IMG/VR virus record: IMGVR_UViG_3300035034_003009 | Coordinates: 1 to 59,566 of that record | Origin: a virus | DNA: 59,566 nt | Direction: 5' to 3' (one strand) | Part shown: one piece after another, positions 36,407 through 45,141 of the stretch | Layout of the letters: each line of letters opens with the position of its first letter | How positions within the stretch are numbered: position 1 is the stretch's first letter | Notes under the pieces: generated by a model | Seen by the model: only the letters and a program-made list of their open reading frames with translations | Told to the model about the DNA's origin: nothing | Databases searched by the model: none | Position numbers and translations under genes: made by a program

Positions 36407-36434
36407 AGTTTACCTCACGGCCACAATTTGTCAA
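36407..36434 (-). promoter_or_regulatory. Sigma70-like promoter
   Basis: Minus strand: -35 TTGACA, 16-nt spacer, -10 TAAACT, 36 nt before the ATG of 36167-36370. It shares the perfect -35 and 16-nt spacing of the promoter at 21314-21341. Confidence 0.68.
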
Positions 36435-36458
36435 ACCACAGTCGTAAGTTGTACAGCT

Positions 36459-36605
36459 TTATATATGAATTACCATCTCAAAAGCTTCCTCGGGAGGGAA
36501 ACCGTGATTAACGATATCATGAAATGTCTCTACCGCTTCTGGCATTTTCTCTGAAGGTACCCATTCTATGAGTCTATTAAGATACTGTTCAGACGTCACC
36601 ATCAT
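36459..36605 (-). CDS. Small hypothetical protein (48 aa)
   Basis: ATG (36605) overlaps the TGA of the methylase gene; a second ATG follows at once. AGAAGGA is the ribosome site. Sequence has SEQYLNRLIEWVPSEKMPEA, then HDIVNHGFPPEEAFEMV. Helical; no family recognised. Confidence 0.5.
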   Translation of the reverse strand: MMVTSEQYLNRLIEWVPSEKMPEAVETFHDIVNHGFPPEEAFEMVIHI

Positions 36606-37381
36606 TCCTTCTTCCAAACGACTTCTACTGCTTTAGGCTTCTTCTTGTCTTTAGTACTGGCAGAAGTCTTGTGAGTCTCGAATTCATAAACTTCCCATTG
36701 ACTAAAGATATCCTCATACAGCGGCGAACGATAACCCGATACAAGCACTGTAGCTTTTGATTTGGAAAGAAGTTTTGCCAACTCTCGGTGATGGGTGTCA
36801 TCTTGCTCGTGCCTGTATGCCTCTCCTCCACTTCTCGAATCAAGAACATAAGGAGGGTCGCAATATATGACTGCATCTGTCCTATCGAACTGTTTAATAA
36901 TCTGAAACGCATCTCTCTTAGCAACTGCTACGTATTTCATGCGTTCCGCCAAAGCATGCAAGCGCATAGCTGAATTATTAAAAGATGAAGGAGCCCAACC
37001 TCCCTCCGTCAAAGACAAACTCCAAGAAGACGCCTTAGTGCCACCGCCATTGTATGTCTGCGTACATAAAACAAAATAACGCCTAGCATCCTCAATGGGA
37101 TCGCTTGCCTGCTCTTGCGCAGCCAATACTTCCTCTTCTGCGTATGGAGTCATCAGGAGTTTATATGTCAACTCCTGAGGGTTGTCTCTTAAGATACGCC
37201 AAAAATTGACAAGTCTCCCATCAATATCATTGATTACTTCGCGTTCTGCAGGTTCTTTAGCCAACAAAACAGCAGCAGAACCCGAGTAAGGCTCCGCGTA
37301 GAACCTGTGCTTTGGCATAAGTGCCGCTATCTTTTTCGCCAACCTTGCTTTACCCCCATAGTAGGGGATTACCGTTCTCAT
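36602..37381 (-). CDS. DNA adenine methyltransferase, D12 class (259 aa)
   Basis: MRTVIPYYGGKARLAKKI (motif X), AEPYSGSAAVLLAKEP (motif I, AdoMet) and AVIYCDPPYVLDSR (motif IV, DPPY) are the alpha-type N6-adenine methylase signature of Dam/D12 enzymes. It would methylate adenine in a short site and could protect phage DNA from restriction. Start at the M of MRTVIPYY (37381) is preferred, with AAAGGGCGTGAC upstream; an earlier start overlaps the neighbour. Confidence 0.92.
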   Translation of the reverse strand: MRTVIPYYGGKARLAKKIAALMPKHRFYAEPYSGSAAVLLAKEPAEREVINDIDGRLVNFWRILRDNPQELTYKLLMTPYAEEEVLAAQEQASDPIEDARRYFVLCTQTYNGGGTKASSWSLSLTEGGWAPSSFNNSAMRLHALAERMKYVAVAKRDAFQIIKQFDRTDAVIYCDPPYVLDSRSGGEAYRHEQDDTHHRELAKLLSKSKATVLVSGYRSPLYEDIFSQWEVYEFETHKTSASTKDKKKPKAVEVVWKKE

Positions 37382-37382
37382 G

Positions 37383-37577
37383 TCACGCCCTTTTATCACG
37401 GGTCTTCTCTCGCCATTCGGCGATGTGATCTGCTGCTTCTAACCAACCAATTGCCTGCTCGGGGAACTCTTCTGCACTAATGCAACAATTTTCATGCAAC
37501 TGATCCCAAAACTCAACAGGAGCTATTACAGCAGCTTCATCTGATTCTAAACGAAAACTTAAACGACGCTTCTTCAC
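37383..37577 (-). CDS. Hypothetical protein (64 aa)
   Basis: ATG (37577) immediately follows the stop of the next upstream gene. Contains a basic start (KKRRLSFRLESDEAAVIAPV) and a Trp-rich helix region (FWDQLHENCC; QAIGWLEAADHIAEWREK). No family recognised. Upstream of and touching the methylase gene. Confidence 0.6.
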   Translation of the reverse strand: MKKRRLSFRLESDEAAVIAPVEFWDQLHENCCISAEEFPEQAIGWLEAADHIAEWREKTRDKRA

Positions 37578-37823
37578 TTATTCCACCTTCTTTTTGCTAG
37601 GTTTCTTATTTTTGATTTCTGCATTAACCACTTCTTCTTGTGGCACCTGATGCACTGAAAGTATCTCGTTATCTGGCTGATAGGTAATAAAAAAAACACG
37701 CTTCTCATCTAAAGGAACCCCTGGTGGCGGTGGAGTTTCTAAAGCCACATCTTTTGATGCAGTACCAAATACTTGACTCTCATTCTGATAGAGAATGATG
37801 TAGTTACAACGCTGAGCTGGCAT
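37578..37823 (-). CDS. Hypothetical protein (81 aa)
   Basis: ATG (37823) with AAGGGTGGAA upstream; GTG (37829) is an alternative. MPAQRCNYIILYQNESQVFG and VFFITYQPDNEILSVHQV give a strand pattern, ending in a lysine-rich tail (KNKKPSKKKVE). Overlaps the SNase-like gene. Function unknown. Confidence 0.6.
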   Translation of the reverse strand: MPAQRCNYIILYQNESQVFGTASKDVALETPPPPGVPLDEKRVFFITYQPDNEILSVHQVPQEEVVNAEIKNKKPSKKKVE

Positions 37824-38142
37824 TTCCACCCTTCCATGTTAGATCATTCTCGGCTAGCAAATGAGCAACATTATACCAACGATTATTATCTCTGCTGAAT
37901 GTTATGTCTGCAGAAAACTGCTCCGGTCTAGAGCGGATGGTTTTAATAAGTATTGATTCAGCAGCACTCAACCATTCCTCGATTGCATCCCATGCACATC
38001 CATAAAGGTAGATCCCTTCACCCACAAATAATCTAAACACTCGTTCATTACGGATGCCGAAACCCAAATCTACATTCAACAAAATACGTCCATTTTCAAG
38101 AACACGAATAAACTCTGCATCGTAAACATAAGTTCTATTCAT
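37804..38142 (-). CDS. SNase-like (thermonuclease-fold) protein (112 aa)
   Basis: TYVYDAEFIRVLENGRILLN, VDLGFGIRNERVFRLFV, AESILIKTIRSRPEQF and NNRWYNVAHLLAENDL follow the order of staphylococcal nuclease domains (V.DGDT....DLGF...R.RL...A........V........R..A.L...DL). Some catalytic residues differ from the classic Asp-Arg set, so activity is uncertain. Overlaps the dCMP deaminase stop by ATGA. Confidence 0.7.
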   Translation of the reverse strand: MNRTYVYDAEFIRVLENGRILLNVDLGFGIRNERVFRLFVGEGIYLYGCAWDAIEEWLSAAESILIKTIRSRPEQFSADITFSRDNNRWYNVAHLLAENDLTWKGGNASSAL

Positions 38143-38642
38143 ATTGGGTACACCAGTCTTTCTATCCCAAAAGCCTGTAGGACCTTAGAGCACCAATCGC
38201 ATGGTGCTCGGGTGATATACATGGTACCACCACGAGCTTCATCACGCGCATAAGCCAGGCAGTTGACCTCAGCATGCAACGCAACACATGAACTATAGTC
38301 GGACCCAGGAGGCAGCTCCTCGTAACTCAGGAGCCCCCTAGGGCAGCCGCCATCGGTACAGTGTACCTCACCTGCCGGAGCGCCATTGTAACCAGTAGAA
38401 ACGATTCTATTACCCTTCACAAGCACTGCACCCACACGCGATCGAGTGCACGCCGCTCGCTTTGCTACCACCATAGCTATCTCTGCAAAATATTGGTCCC
38501 AAGTTGGCCTTTGTGATTGCGATATGAGACACAACGGGTCTTCTGCTTTATCTTTTTCTTTTGCTTGTTCCTCAGTAAGATGCGGTTCTGGACAGTCTGA
38601 ATAACAGCCTTCATATGGTTTGTGCAGATGAACATCAGACAT
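38139..38642 (-). CDS. dCMP deaminase (167 aa)
   Basis: Zinc-dependent deaminase with ALHAEVNCLAYARDEA (HxE) and RAPCDWCSKVLQAFG (PCxxC). WDQYFAEIAMVVAKRAACTR and STGYNGAP are dCMP-deaminase hallmarks (ComEB/T4 Cd type). An extra CTDGGCPRG segment is the usual structural zinc loop. It converts dCMP to dUMP, which ThyX, encoded two genes upstream, methylates to dTMP. Confidence 0.93.
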   Translation of the reverse strand: MSDVHLHKPYEGCYSDCPEPHLTEEQAKEKDKAEDPLCLISQSQRPTWDQYFAEIAMVVAKRAACTRSRVGAVLVKGNRIVSTGYNGAPAGEVHCTDGGCPRGLLSYEELPPGSDYSSCVALHAEVNCLAYARDEARGGTMYITRAPCDWCSKVLQAFGIERLVYPI

Positions 38643-38787
38643 TGATTATTCCAAACGCTCCAATTAGAAGGATGAATGCTAGCACACGCTGGATCCAGAA
38701 TATTTTAGGGTCATCTATCTGAAAGGACACTAACACCAATATGATGGCCCACAACATTAAGAAGGTAGGAACTATCACTGCGATCAA
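38635..38787 (-). CDS. Small membrane protein (50 aa), TTG start
   Basis: TTG (38787) overlaps the TGA of thyX. Two hydrophobic segments (VIVPTFLMLWAIILVLVSF and VLAFILLIGAFGIINV) separated by QIDDPKIFWIQR suggest a double-spanning membrane hairpin. It fills the only gap between thyX and dCMP deaminase, with overlaps at both ends. Function unknown. Confidence 0.55.
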   Translation of the reverse strand: MIAVIVPTFLMLWAIILVLVSFQIDDPKIFWIQRVLAFILLIGAFGIINV

Positions 38788-39605
38788 AAAGTCCACTTTA
38801 ATCCGCCTCCATCATTTAGCTCATGTCTGAATTGCTTCCATCCCAAAAGATTACCGAGGCACTTTGCACTGTATGGAGTAGCTACGTGTTCCATGGGGCT
38901 AGCATGCATTGGATCTGCAGAACTAAGTCGATCAAAAAGTACTAAATCTTTCTCCATATTTCTTACGCCATCATGTGTCAGATAAGATACGCGTGCGCAC
39001 CTTGCTGAGCTAACTCTCTTAAGTAGCTCTACGTCCTCAGTATCAAACTCATCCTCTTGAATATAAGGAAGGTGCCAATCACCATAATTTAACTTTTCTG
39101 GCACTGACCCTAAGTAAGCATAGCGTATAGCCTCTGCCACTGCCTTTATCTCTGGCTGAGCCATCTCGTTACATCTAAGACCGAAAAAATTCTGCCACTC
39201 GGTTGCTGTAACAATGACTGTATGCCACATAAAGGGCTCTAAGATTCGGTTGACGACAGACTTGTGCACACCGATTTCATGCATACTCTTTGCAGCCTTA
39301 ATAGCCGCATTTCGCGCGTTGTACCATTCTTCTTTCGCCATAGCCCTGTCGTCTGGATGTAACTCCTCTCCGCCCTGCATCCCCCGCCGTTCAGCGGGGA
39401 ACGACACGGGGATAGCAGGATCATTAATCACTTTTTCTAATTGCTTTCCAAAAGGAATAGCTCTACTAGATGCACTATTACGACTAAACATTCTGTGGGT
39501 ATTGAATTCAGGCAACACAAATCTATGCATCGTTGCCTCTATAGTTGTCAATCTATCCCCATTCGAACTTATGCTGTCTTTTATAACTCTTGCTTCACTA
39601 CTCAC
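38784..39605 (-). CDS. thyX: FAD-dependent thymidylate synthase (273 aa)
   Basis: The ThyX signature appears as FNTHRMFSRNSASSRAIP (family RHRxxSxNxxSxR). Supporting parts are EWQNFFGLRCNEMAQPEI, ARCARVSYLTHDG and SPMEHVATP. The enzyme makes dTMP from dUMP using methylene-tetrahydrofolate, NADPH and FAD. The length is close to the family norm. ThyX replaces ThyA in many actinobacteria and their phages. The 52 nt after its start hold no other gene. Confidence 0.95.
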   Translation of the reverse strand: MSSEARVIKDSISSNGDRLTTIEATMHRFVLPEFNTHRMFSRNSASSRAIPFGKQLEKVINDPAIPVSFPAERRGMQGGEELHPDDRAMAKEEWYNARNAAIKAAKSMHEIGVHKSVVNRILEPFMWHTVIVTATEWQNFFGLRCNEMAQPEIKAVAEAIRYAYLGSVPEKLNYGDWHLPYIQEDEFDTEDVELLKRVSSARCARVSYLTHDGVRNMEKDLVLFDRLSSADPMHASPMEHVATPYSAKCLGNLLGWKQFRHELNDGGGLKWTF

Positions 39606-39657
39606 TTTTTATGCCTATCGGTCGAGTTTTCTAATACATAAATCTTATCAGATAATA

Positions 39658-40017
39658 TCAGAAATCGCCTTCTTCTAATCGATGCACACAGTCTTCACAC
39701 ATGTATTCATCTGTGCATTCGTCACAGTCTTCTCCCATGCACTCAGGACAAGTACATGCTGACAGCACTGTGGATATTGTATCAGTCAATTGAATCAATT
39801 CGCGCACATATACACTTAGCTCATCTGGAAACTGTGTTTCTGGATCGAACATACATTGCATTAAATATCTACCCAGATAGGTAGCAGATTCATTCATACC
39901 CAGGATTGCTCGGCTGACTTCTTCTGTAGTCAATTTGTCGAATCTTGGGTCTTTCAAGTCCTGCATATCTAATCCATCAACGATAACGTTGAACTCTTTT
40001 TCCCAATCTTCATTCAT
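39658..40017 (-). CDS. Hypothetical protein with C-terminal cysteine cluster (119 aa)
   Basis: ATG (40017) after AGGTTTTAGT. Helical N-terminus (EKEFNVIVDGLDMQDLKDPR; ILGMNESATYLGRYLMQCM) and a C-terminal cluster CTCPECMGEDCDECTDEYMC, CEDC and H that would bind one or two zinc ions. No family recognised. Confidence 0.63.
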   Translation of the reverse strand: MNEDWEKEFNVIVDGLDMQDLKDPRFDKLTTEEVSRAILGMNESATYLGRYLMQCMFDPETQFPDELSVYVRELIQLTDTISTVLSACTCPECMGEDCDECTDEYMCEDCVHRLEEGDF

Positions 40018-40039
40018 ACTAAAACCTTTGTGAGTTAGA

Positions 40040-40070
40040 GGGCGGAGTATTTCTCCCCGCCCCCATTATA
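40040..40070 (-). promoter_or_regulatory. Hairpin and -10-like box between nrdJ and next gene
   Basis: Minus strand reads TATAAT (40070-40065) and then GGGCGG...CCGCCC-type inverted repeat (40062-40040). A -35-like TTGTGC lies upstream with a long 19-nt spacer. It may be a promoter with a structured start, or a terminator for nrdJ; there is no T-run directly after the stem. Confidence 0.4.
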
Positions 40071-40109
40071 GTACTATTATCTACTTGTTGCACAATAGGT
40101 ACTTAACTT

Positions 40110-43100
40110 CTATTTGATTGGGCATGCGCCTTGGGCACAGTTTTCATCTATTCCATCTCCAATAAGCACCAAATGACCTCCGTTCATCAGTGTCTCATAC
40201 TCTTCCTTAGACAAGGACTCATACGGGCTCTGAGGACGAGATCCATCAACCATCAGGGTTGTCCCCTTCAATTGAGGAAGATAGTTGATTAAGGTACTCA
40301 TTGTCTTGTCTATTTCTTTTTCAGGTGGAGCTGTATTGGTGATTTCCCATGCGGGCACACCTGCATCGACCTGGAGTTGTACATGATCTAATTGCTGTTG
40401 GTGCGGCTTAACGTTCACCGTAAAACTTACGGCATTATCCGCATAATACTCCTGGTACATTGCTTGTACGGCCAACATATCCGGAAGAGAGATATCAGCT
40501 GCTGCCTCGATTAGGTAGTCAGCATCAAAACCTAGTTCTGCTACTTCATTGAGTAGATTGTTCTTAGCAATAAAGGAAACAACCTTTGTATTTGGGGTGT
40601 AAATGTCATCTTCTATGTGATAACCCTCACGCTCGAACTCTTCGAGTTGAAGAATCTGCCCAGGGTCAACTGTTGAGAAACGCACACGGTTGATGTAATA
40701 CTTGAACAATGCTGGATGAATACCTTCTGTGCGGCCAGCCAGTTTCGCAATGGTTCCAGTAGGAGCAACCGTTGTTACCTTAATGGGCTCAGGGATACGC
40801 AGGTGGAACGCATAACGACGAGCCTCCTTGCGTACTGCATTATGAAAATCGCGCAATGTCTTGCGTACCAATGGATCGCGATGGCTATCGCTATAACGGA
40901 TGCCCTGCTTAACCAGCCATCCCTGGAACCCAAAGTGCCCTACACCAATTCGCCTATTTAATGAACCTATCTGCTTAGAGCGTTCATTTGGTATATCACC
41001 AAAAGTTGCACGCATAAGAAATCGAGTCATCAATCTATGGGCTTCTATAGCACCTTCGAAATCGTCGCAATAGGCATCAAGGTTAACATGGCCCAAGCAA
41101 CAATATTCCCACTCCTCAAGGGCAATTTCACCACAATTAGATACGTTTATACCACCTGTCCAGTAGGTGTGAACAGAGTTATCGACAGTAATATCAAACA
41201 CCTCTTCAGTCGAAACGTATTCAATTCCGATGACTTCATAGGAGTCCTTGCGATGACCGCGAATATGCGACAGAGTGCTTGACAAGTTCTCTCGCTTGTA
41301 GTCCTGCAAGAATGACACGAGCACACTAAATTTATCACGATCTGACGTGATATTGACATCGTATGACTCTTTGCAGACATAATCGCCATTTGCAAATGTT
41401 ACGGGCTTACTCTTGTTGGTCGTGTAGTAGGACCTGATACCGATGGAGGACAGCATGAGCTGAACTTGATCTCTCATGACGGGAGACGTCAGCTTCAGCG
41501 TTACCCGGTTATCGACAACCGACCCGTTTGCGGAATACAGCCCACGCAATACAGAAGCAACCGTCGCCTGACTAGCGTAAACATAGTGGTCAGGCAACTC
41601 GCGGTCATGAATTGGAACCATCTGTTCTGCGTTTATATCTGTCTTAACCTCGTAAGCATAGTCCTTGATTCCTGGCCGGTGATCTCCGATGAGATTTGCA
41701 ACTTCACTATCAAAGTAGTCATGATCATTACTGCCGATACACAGAAGCACCAAATTATTACTCGCCTTGTGCACCATGCCATCACCGATGACCAAACCGG
41801 CCATAACAGCATCTAGATCCCAGCCATGAGAAGCGTTGTCCGGTCCGGAAAGCGCGTCGAGACTCGTAGCATACTGCACCTCCATCTTTTCTCTATCAGA
41901 GAGAACACGATGGCTTTCCGTTCCATAGAATACGCCCGCAATCGTGCGATAACTATTAACATCCTTGATGCCATTCGACCACTTATTCGTAACAGTGGTC
42001 CACCCCGTTTCTGACCATATCTTGTCGCCGATTTCAACATCATCGAGCGTTCGCAAACCATCCGGAGTCACGATGGGGGCCCATCCCGGCTGACATGGAT
42101 TTGTAGACGCAACCTCACCAACTTCACCGACCTGTGCAAGACTACGGTTATAGAAACCAGGCTCACCATTGGTGAGCATTCCAACTATAGCTGCCTTGTA
42201 GACGTCTCTAGCATGCTCGTCGTCTCTCTTGAGAGCTTTAAAGAAATCGTCATCGATCTCAATAGAAATGTTTGTAGACCAATGCTCACCGCTATCAGCT
42301 TTGCAGTTAATGAAATCAAAGATGTCAGCATCTGCCCAATTCTTGATTGACATACGAGCTGAATTATGAACGAGAATTCCATCAACAAAGAACTCGTTAC
42401 GATCTTCTACTTCGATATCGTAGGTTTCGCCGCTGCTCCCTCCTTCTATGGTCTTGACCCTCAGGGGTAAATAATCCCATTTAACAACGAAGTGCTCTCG
42501 TACTGATTTAATCGCAGAGCGAGTACCACGAAAATGAAACACTTTGCCCGTCTGATGGGTAAAAAGATTATCGATACTATAAATTGATTTATCTTTCTCC
42601 GATGTCAGTACATGTGTCAAAACTTTCACCGTTTTATCGAATACTACCTGTGCAGCAGAAAGCTGTGAAGGCGTATTAGCCAAGTTCAAGTACCAACTCT
42701 GTCGATGGCTCTCGGAGACGGGTGCTGATCCACGCTTCAGTACGGGATAGATACCTAGCGAGAAATACATTCGTTGAACCGATCGTATAAACGATTCACA
42801 CGATGACCACAAAACAGTGCGGGTATTCTTTTCGCCATCGGTATCCCACAAACCAGCGAGGAAGGATGCTCTCTCACCTGCTGATGCACCCCAAAGATAA
42901 TGAGGAATCCGAACTTCACCAAATGGTTCTTTCAATTCAACAAAAGCATCCAGAGAATTGTCAGCAACATGCATGCGCAGTTGTCCACTATTGTCATTTT
43001 TGTACTCTTTTACCGCATAACCATTATTGCGCAGAACGTCTAACATGCGATCTTTTACTTCAGGTTCGTTTTGATTGAACGAAAAGCTCCATTCTTTTAA

Positions 43101-44309
43101 AACCTTATTCCATCTTTGACGCGTGTAAAGAGATCCATCCCCACAGTATGCACCATACATCCAGGCCTTCTTGTCTAGCCCATTATCGGTCGTATCGCCG
43201 GTAACGGTTTCTATACCTAAAAGAATGTCACCTTCCTCTATGTCTGCAGCTTGCACCCATTCGTAATCACCTTCTGCTGAAGATAGAATCGCGACTCTAT
43301 GGTTTGGAGTGCACTCCAACTCTGATCCGTTCGCAACAGTTATCTTAAGTGTATTCTGTACACCCTGTTCAAATTTTTCCACAACGGATCTGTAACCATC
43401 TGCGGTAAGTACATTGTCGCCCACTTCAACATCTTCTATCGGCTTCATCCCTTCGCTTGTGTGCACCTGCGCAGCACCTAAGAGGCATCGGCGGACGTTT
43501 CCACTGACGACACATTCACCAATCCAGTGGTCAACAAGCATGGCATCAAGGAATGATATCTTCTGACCTACGCGGTCAGTAAGTAATGCTGCTGTCTGTC
43601 GTAGCAATTTAGCCAACGGCATAGGACCTGCTGCCGTTCCACCAAACGACTTAATCTTGGCACCCTTGTGACGAACAAGACTTACATCCAACACCAATAA
43701 CTCTGTGCAATTCCAGAACGAAGTCAATAAAGTAGCAAGGGCCTCACTCCACCCTTCTCGCGAATCGTCAACACGAGTAGCACCGTCCCACTCGTAAGAA
43801 TATTCAGAGCTCAGAACACCCATGTTGAGAAGCTCGTAATAGTCAGGGTGATCGGGATCACAAACAATGTGAACGTCCACTCCATGCTTTATTGGTTCAT
43901 ACTGGTCGACATACTGAGAAGAATAGTTGGCACCAACACCGCCCCCCTGCATTAATTGATCAAACGTGAACGAGAAATGTTCGGTTATATCTTCCGCGTC
44001 CCAGCCTGCTACGTGGCAATTGAACAGGAATTGTCTACCAGGGACTCCACTCATCCAAAGATGTCTTCCGGCAGGAAGTGCTTTGAAGTTGTAGAACATA
44101 TCAATGAGCTTGTCTCTTTCATCCTTCTCGTGATATTTACTATCTACAAGTCCTAGGTTGCCATCAACAACTCGTGTTACAGTATCCAACCACTGCTCAG
44201 GTTGACCATCTTCTTTAATGCGACGATATGTACGCTCGTACACAGATTTCCCATTCGGACCCCATGTCGGTTCATTCATAAAAATTAGCCTCTCAGTTTC
44301 TTTATCCAT
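40110..44309 (-). CDS. nrdJ: Class II ribonucleotide reductase with two inteins (1399 aa precursor)
   Basis: Exteins resemble the monomeric adenosylcobalamin-dependent RTPR (Lactobacillus leichmannii type): YERTYRRIKEDGQPEQWLD, FNCHVAGW (active-site Cys), QGGGVGANYSSQY, GGTAAGPMPLAKLL, GNVRR|SARMS, STNP|CGEIALEEWEYCCL, TVAPTGTIAKLAGRTEGIHP and the terminal CAQGACPIK redox pair. Spliced length is 704 aa. It reduces ribonucleoside triphosphates using B12 and so works without oxygen or an R2 subunit. The inteins interrupt two active-site loops, so the enzyme is off until both splice. Confidence 0.94.
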   Translation of the reverse strand: MDKETERLIFMNEPTWGPNGKSVYERTYRRIKEDGQPEQWLDTVTRVVDGNLGLVDSKYHEKDERDKLIDMFYNFKALPAGRHLWMSGVPGRQFLFNCHVAGWDAEDITEHFSFTFDQLMQGGGVGANYSSQYVDQYEPIKHGVDVHIVCDPDHPDYYELLNMGVLSSEYSYEWDGATRVDDSREGWSEALATLLTSFWNCTELLVLDVSLVRHKGAKIKSFGGTAAGPMPLAKLLRQTAALLTDRVGQKISFLDAMLVDHWIGECVVSGNVRRCLLGAAQVHTSEGMKPIEDVEVGDNVLTADGYRSVVEKFEQGVQNTLKITVANGSELECTPNHRVAILSSAEGDYEWVQAADIEEGDILLGIETVTGDTTDNGLDKKAWMYGAYCGDGSLYTRQRWNKVLKEWSFSFNQNEPEVKDRMLDVLRNNGYAVKEYKNDNSGQLRMHVADNSLDAFVELKEPFGEVRIPHYLWGASAGERASFLAGLWDTDGEKNTRTVLWSSCESFIRSVQRMYFSLGIYPVLKRGSAPVSESHRQSWYLNLANTPSQLSAAQVVFDKTVKVLTHVLTSEKDKSIYSIDNLFTHQTGKVFHFRGTRSAIKSVREHFVVKWDYLPLRVKTIEGGSSGETYDIEVEDRNEFFVDGILVHNSARMSIKNWADADIFDFINCKADSGEHWSTNISIEIDDDFFKALKRDDEHARDVYKAAIVGMLTNGEPGFYNRSLAQVGEVGEVASTNPCQPGWAPIVTPDGLRTLDDVEIGDKIWSETGWTTVTNKWSNGIKDVNSYRTIAGVFYGTESHRVLSDREKMEVQYATSLDALSGPDNASHGWDLDAVMAGLVIGDGMVHKASNNLVLLCIGSNDHDYFDSEVANLIGDHRPGIKDYAYEVKTDINAEQMVPIHDRELPDHYVYASQATVASVLRGLYSANGSVVDNRVTLKLTSPVMRDQVQLMLSSIGIRSYYTTNKSKPVTFANGDYVCKESYDVNITSDRDKFSVLVSFLQDYKRENLSSTLSHIRGHRKDSYEVIGIEYVSTEEVFDITVDNSVHTYWTGGINVSNCGEIALEEWEYCCLGHVNLDAYCDDFEGAIEAHRLMTRFLMRATFGDIPNERSKQIGSLNRRIGVGHFGFQGWLVKQGIRYSDSHRDPLVRKTLRDFHNAVRKEARRYAFHLRIPEPIKVTTVAPTGTIAKLAGRTEGIHPALFKYYINRVRFSTVDPGQILQLEEFEREGYHIEDDIYTPNTKVVSFIAKNNLLNEVAELGFDADYLIEAAADISLPDMLAVQAMYQEYYADNAVSFTVNVKPHQQQLDHVQLQVDAGVPAWEITNTAPPEKEIDKTMSTLINYLPQLKGTTLMVDGSRPQSPYESLSKEEYETLMNGGHLVLIGDGIDENCAQGACPIK
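41136..42095 (-). mobile_element. Intein 2 in NrdJ (320 aa)
   Basis: Begins CQPGWAPIVTPDGLRTLDDV, with TESHRVLSD as block B; ends VFDITVDNSVHTYWTG and INVSN before extein Cys of CGEIA. The penultimate residue is Ser rather than His. Endonuclease motifs are VMAGLVIGDGM and VLRGLYSANGS; the second lost its Asp, so the endonuclease may be inactive. Confidence 0.9.
42363..43487 (-). mobile_element. Intein 1 in NrdJ (375 aa)
   Basis: Begins CLLGAAQVHTSEGMKPIEDV, block B CTPNHRVAILS, and ends TYDIEVEDRNEFFVDGILVHN-type block F/G before Ser (SARMS). LAGLIDADG motifs WMYGAYCGDGSL and FLAGLWDTDGE are intact, so the homing endonuclease is likely active. Confidence 0.92.
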
Positions 44310-45061
44310 TTAGAATTCGTTTTCTCTAATTCTGCTTTCTTAATTTTGAGCACCTGATCCAGACTATAAACATCAAAGATCGTTCTTTCAAAGAAATATC
44401 CACTTCTCCAATTGACGATTTTATCTACAGCACCACGGTGATTCTCGAAGATATATGAAACAACCGCTCCGCCATATGTCATTACCAACTGTCGAAACTT
44501 GTTCTTCAGATCTGGAGTTAGCTCTACACCTGAGTCTTCTGCCTTGCCACATAACCACTTAAATGCCTGCCTACTATACGGCTGGTAATCTATTGGATCT
44601 ATAACTCCTAAACTTAAAGCTTTACGCCTATACTCTGTTATCTCTTGATCTCTTCTTATTACTTTTTGCAACTCTGCAAACCAATCTCTATCGTTGAATT
44701 GATGAAACTTTTGTCCCCAAAACAAATGATTTTCTGGATTCTCCATATCGATACGAGTAGTTCTGTCAAAAGCTGGAAGCAGTATCGTGAAAGCAACTGC
44801 TCTTCTTACCAGATTCTTAGCCTCCTCGGGACCGTGTTTGCGTTCTAGCTGCTTATATAATCTCCCAACATGTGGCCACCAATCGTTCTCGGCCACGTAA
44901 ATGGTTAGCAGCTTTTCGGCAACAGGTTGTGTTATCTGATCGTTTTCGAGGACCTTCTTGACTTCTTCCTCGGGAAACACAATGCACCTCTTGTTCTCTT
45001 TGGGGTGGAAGATTAATACTATACCACCAGCCATCAAGAGGCAACTCGCTAAACGTATCAA
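44285..45061 (-). CDS. Hypothetical protein (up to 258 aa)
   Basis: A long helical protein with ENDWWPHVGRLYKQLERKHG, ENHLFWGQKFHQFNDRDWF and a basic C-terminus. No family recognised. The start is uncertain: TTG 45061, ATG 45034 or GTG 44980; the last follows AAGAGGTGCATT. Its 3' end overlaps nrdJ by 25 nt, so the two are coupled. Confidence 0.62.
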   Translation of the reverse strand: MIRLASCLLMAGGIVLIFHPKENKRCIVFPEEEVKKVLENDQITQPVAEKLLTIYVAENDWWPHVGRLYKQLERKHGPEEAKNLVRRAVAFTILLPAFDRTTRIDMENPENHLFWGQKFHQFNDRDWFAELQKVIRRDQEITEYRRKALSLGVIDPIDYQPYSRQAFKWLCGKAEDSGVELTPDLKNKFRQLVMTYGGAVVSYIFENHRGAVDKIVNWRSGYFFERTIFDVYSLDQVLKIKKAELEKTNSKWIKKLRG

Positions 45062-45100
45062 TTGGTCTCAAAACCCGTAAAACTCCCCATACAATGCCGA

Positions 45101-45120
45101 ATCCCGCCCAAGGGCGGGAT
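45101..45120 (-). terminator. GC-rich hairpin, possible terminator
   Basis: ATCCCGCC and GGCGGGAT form an 8-bp stem with a 4-nt loop between the holin-like gene and the gene at 44285. No T-run follows on the minus strand, so it may instead be a Rho-type or processing element. Confidence 0.5.
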
Positions 45121-45141
45121 CGACAGAAGCGAATTAAATGC

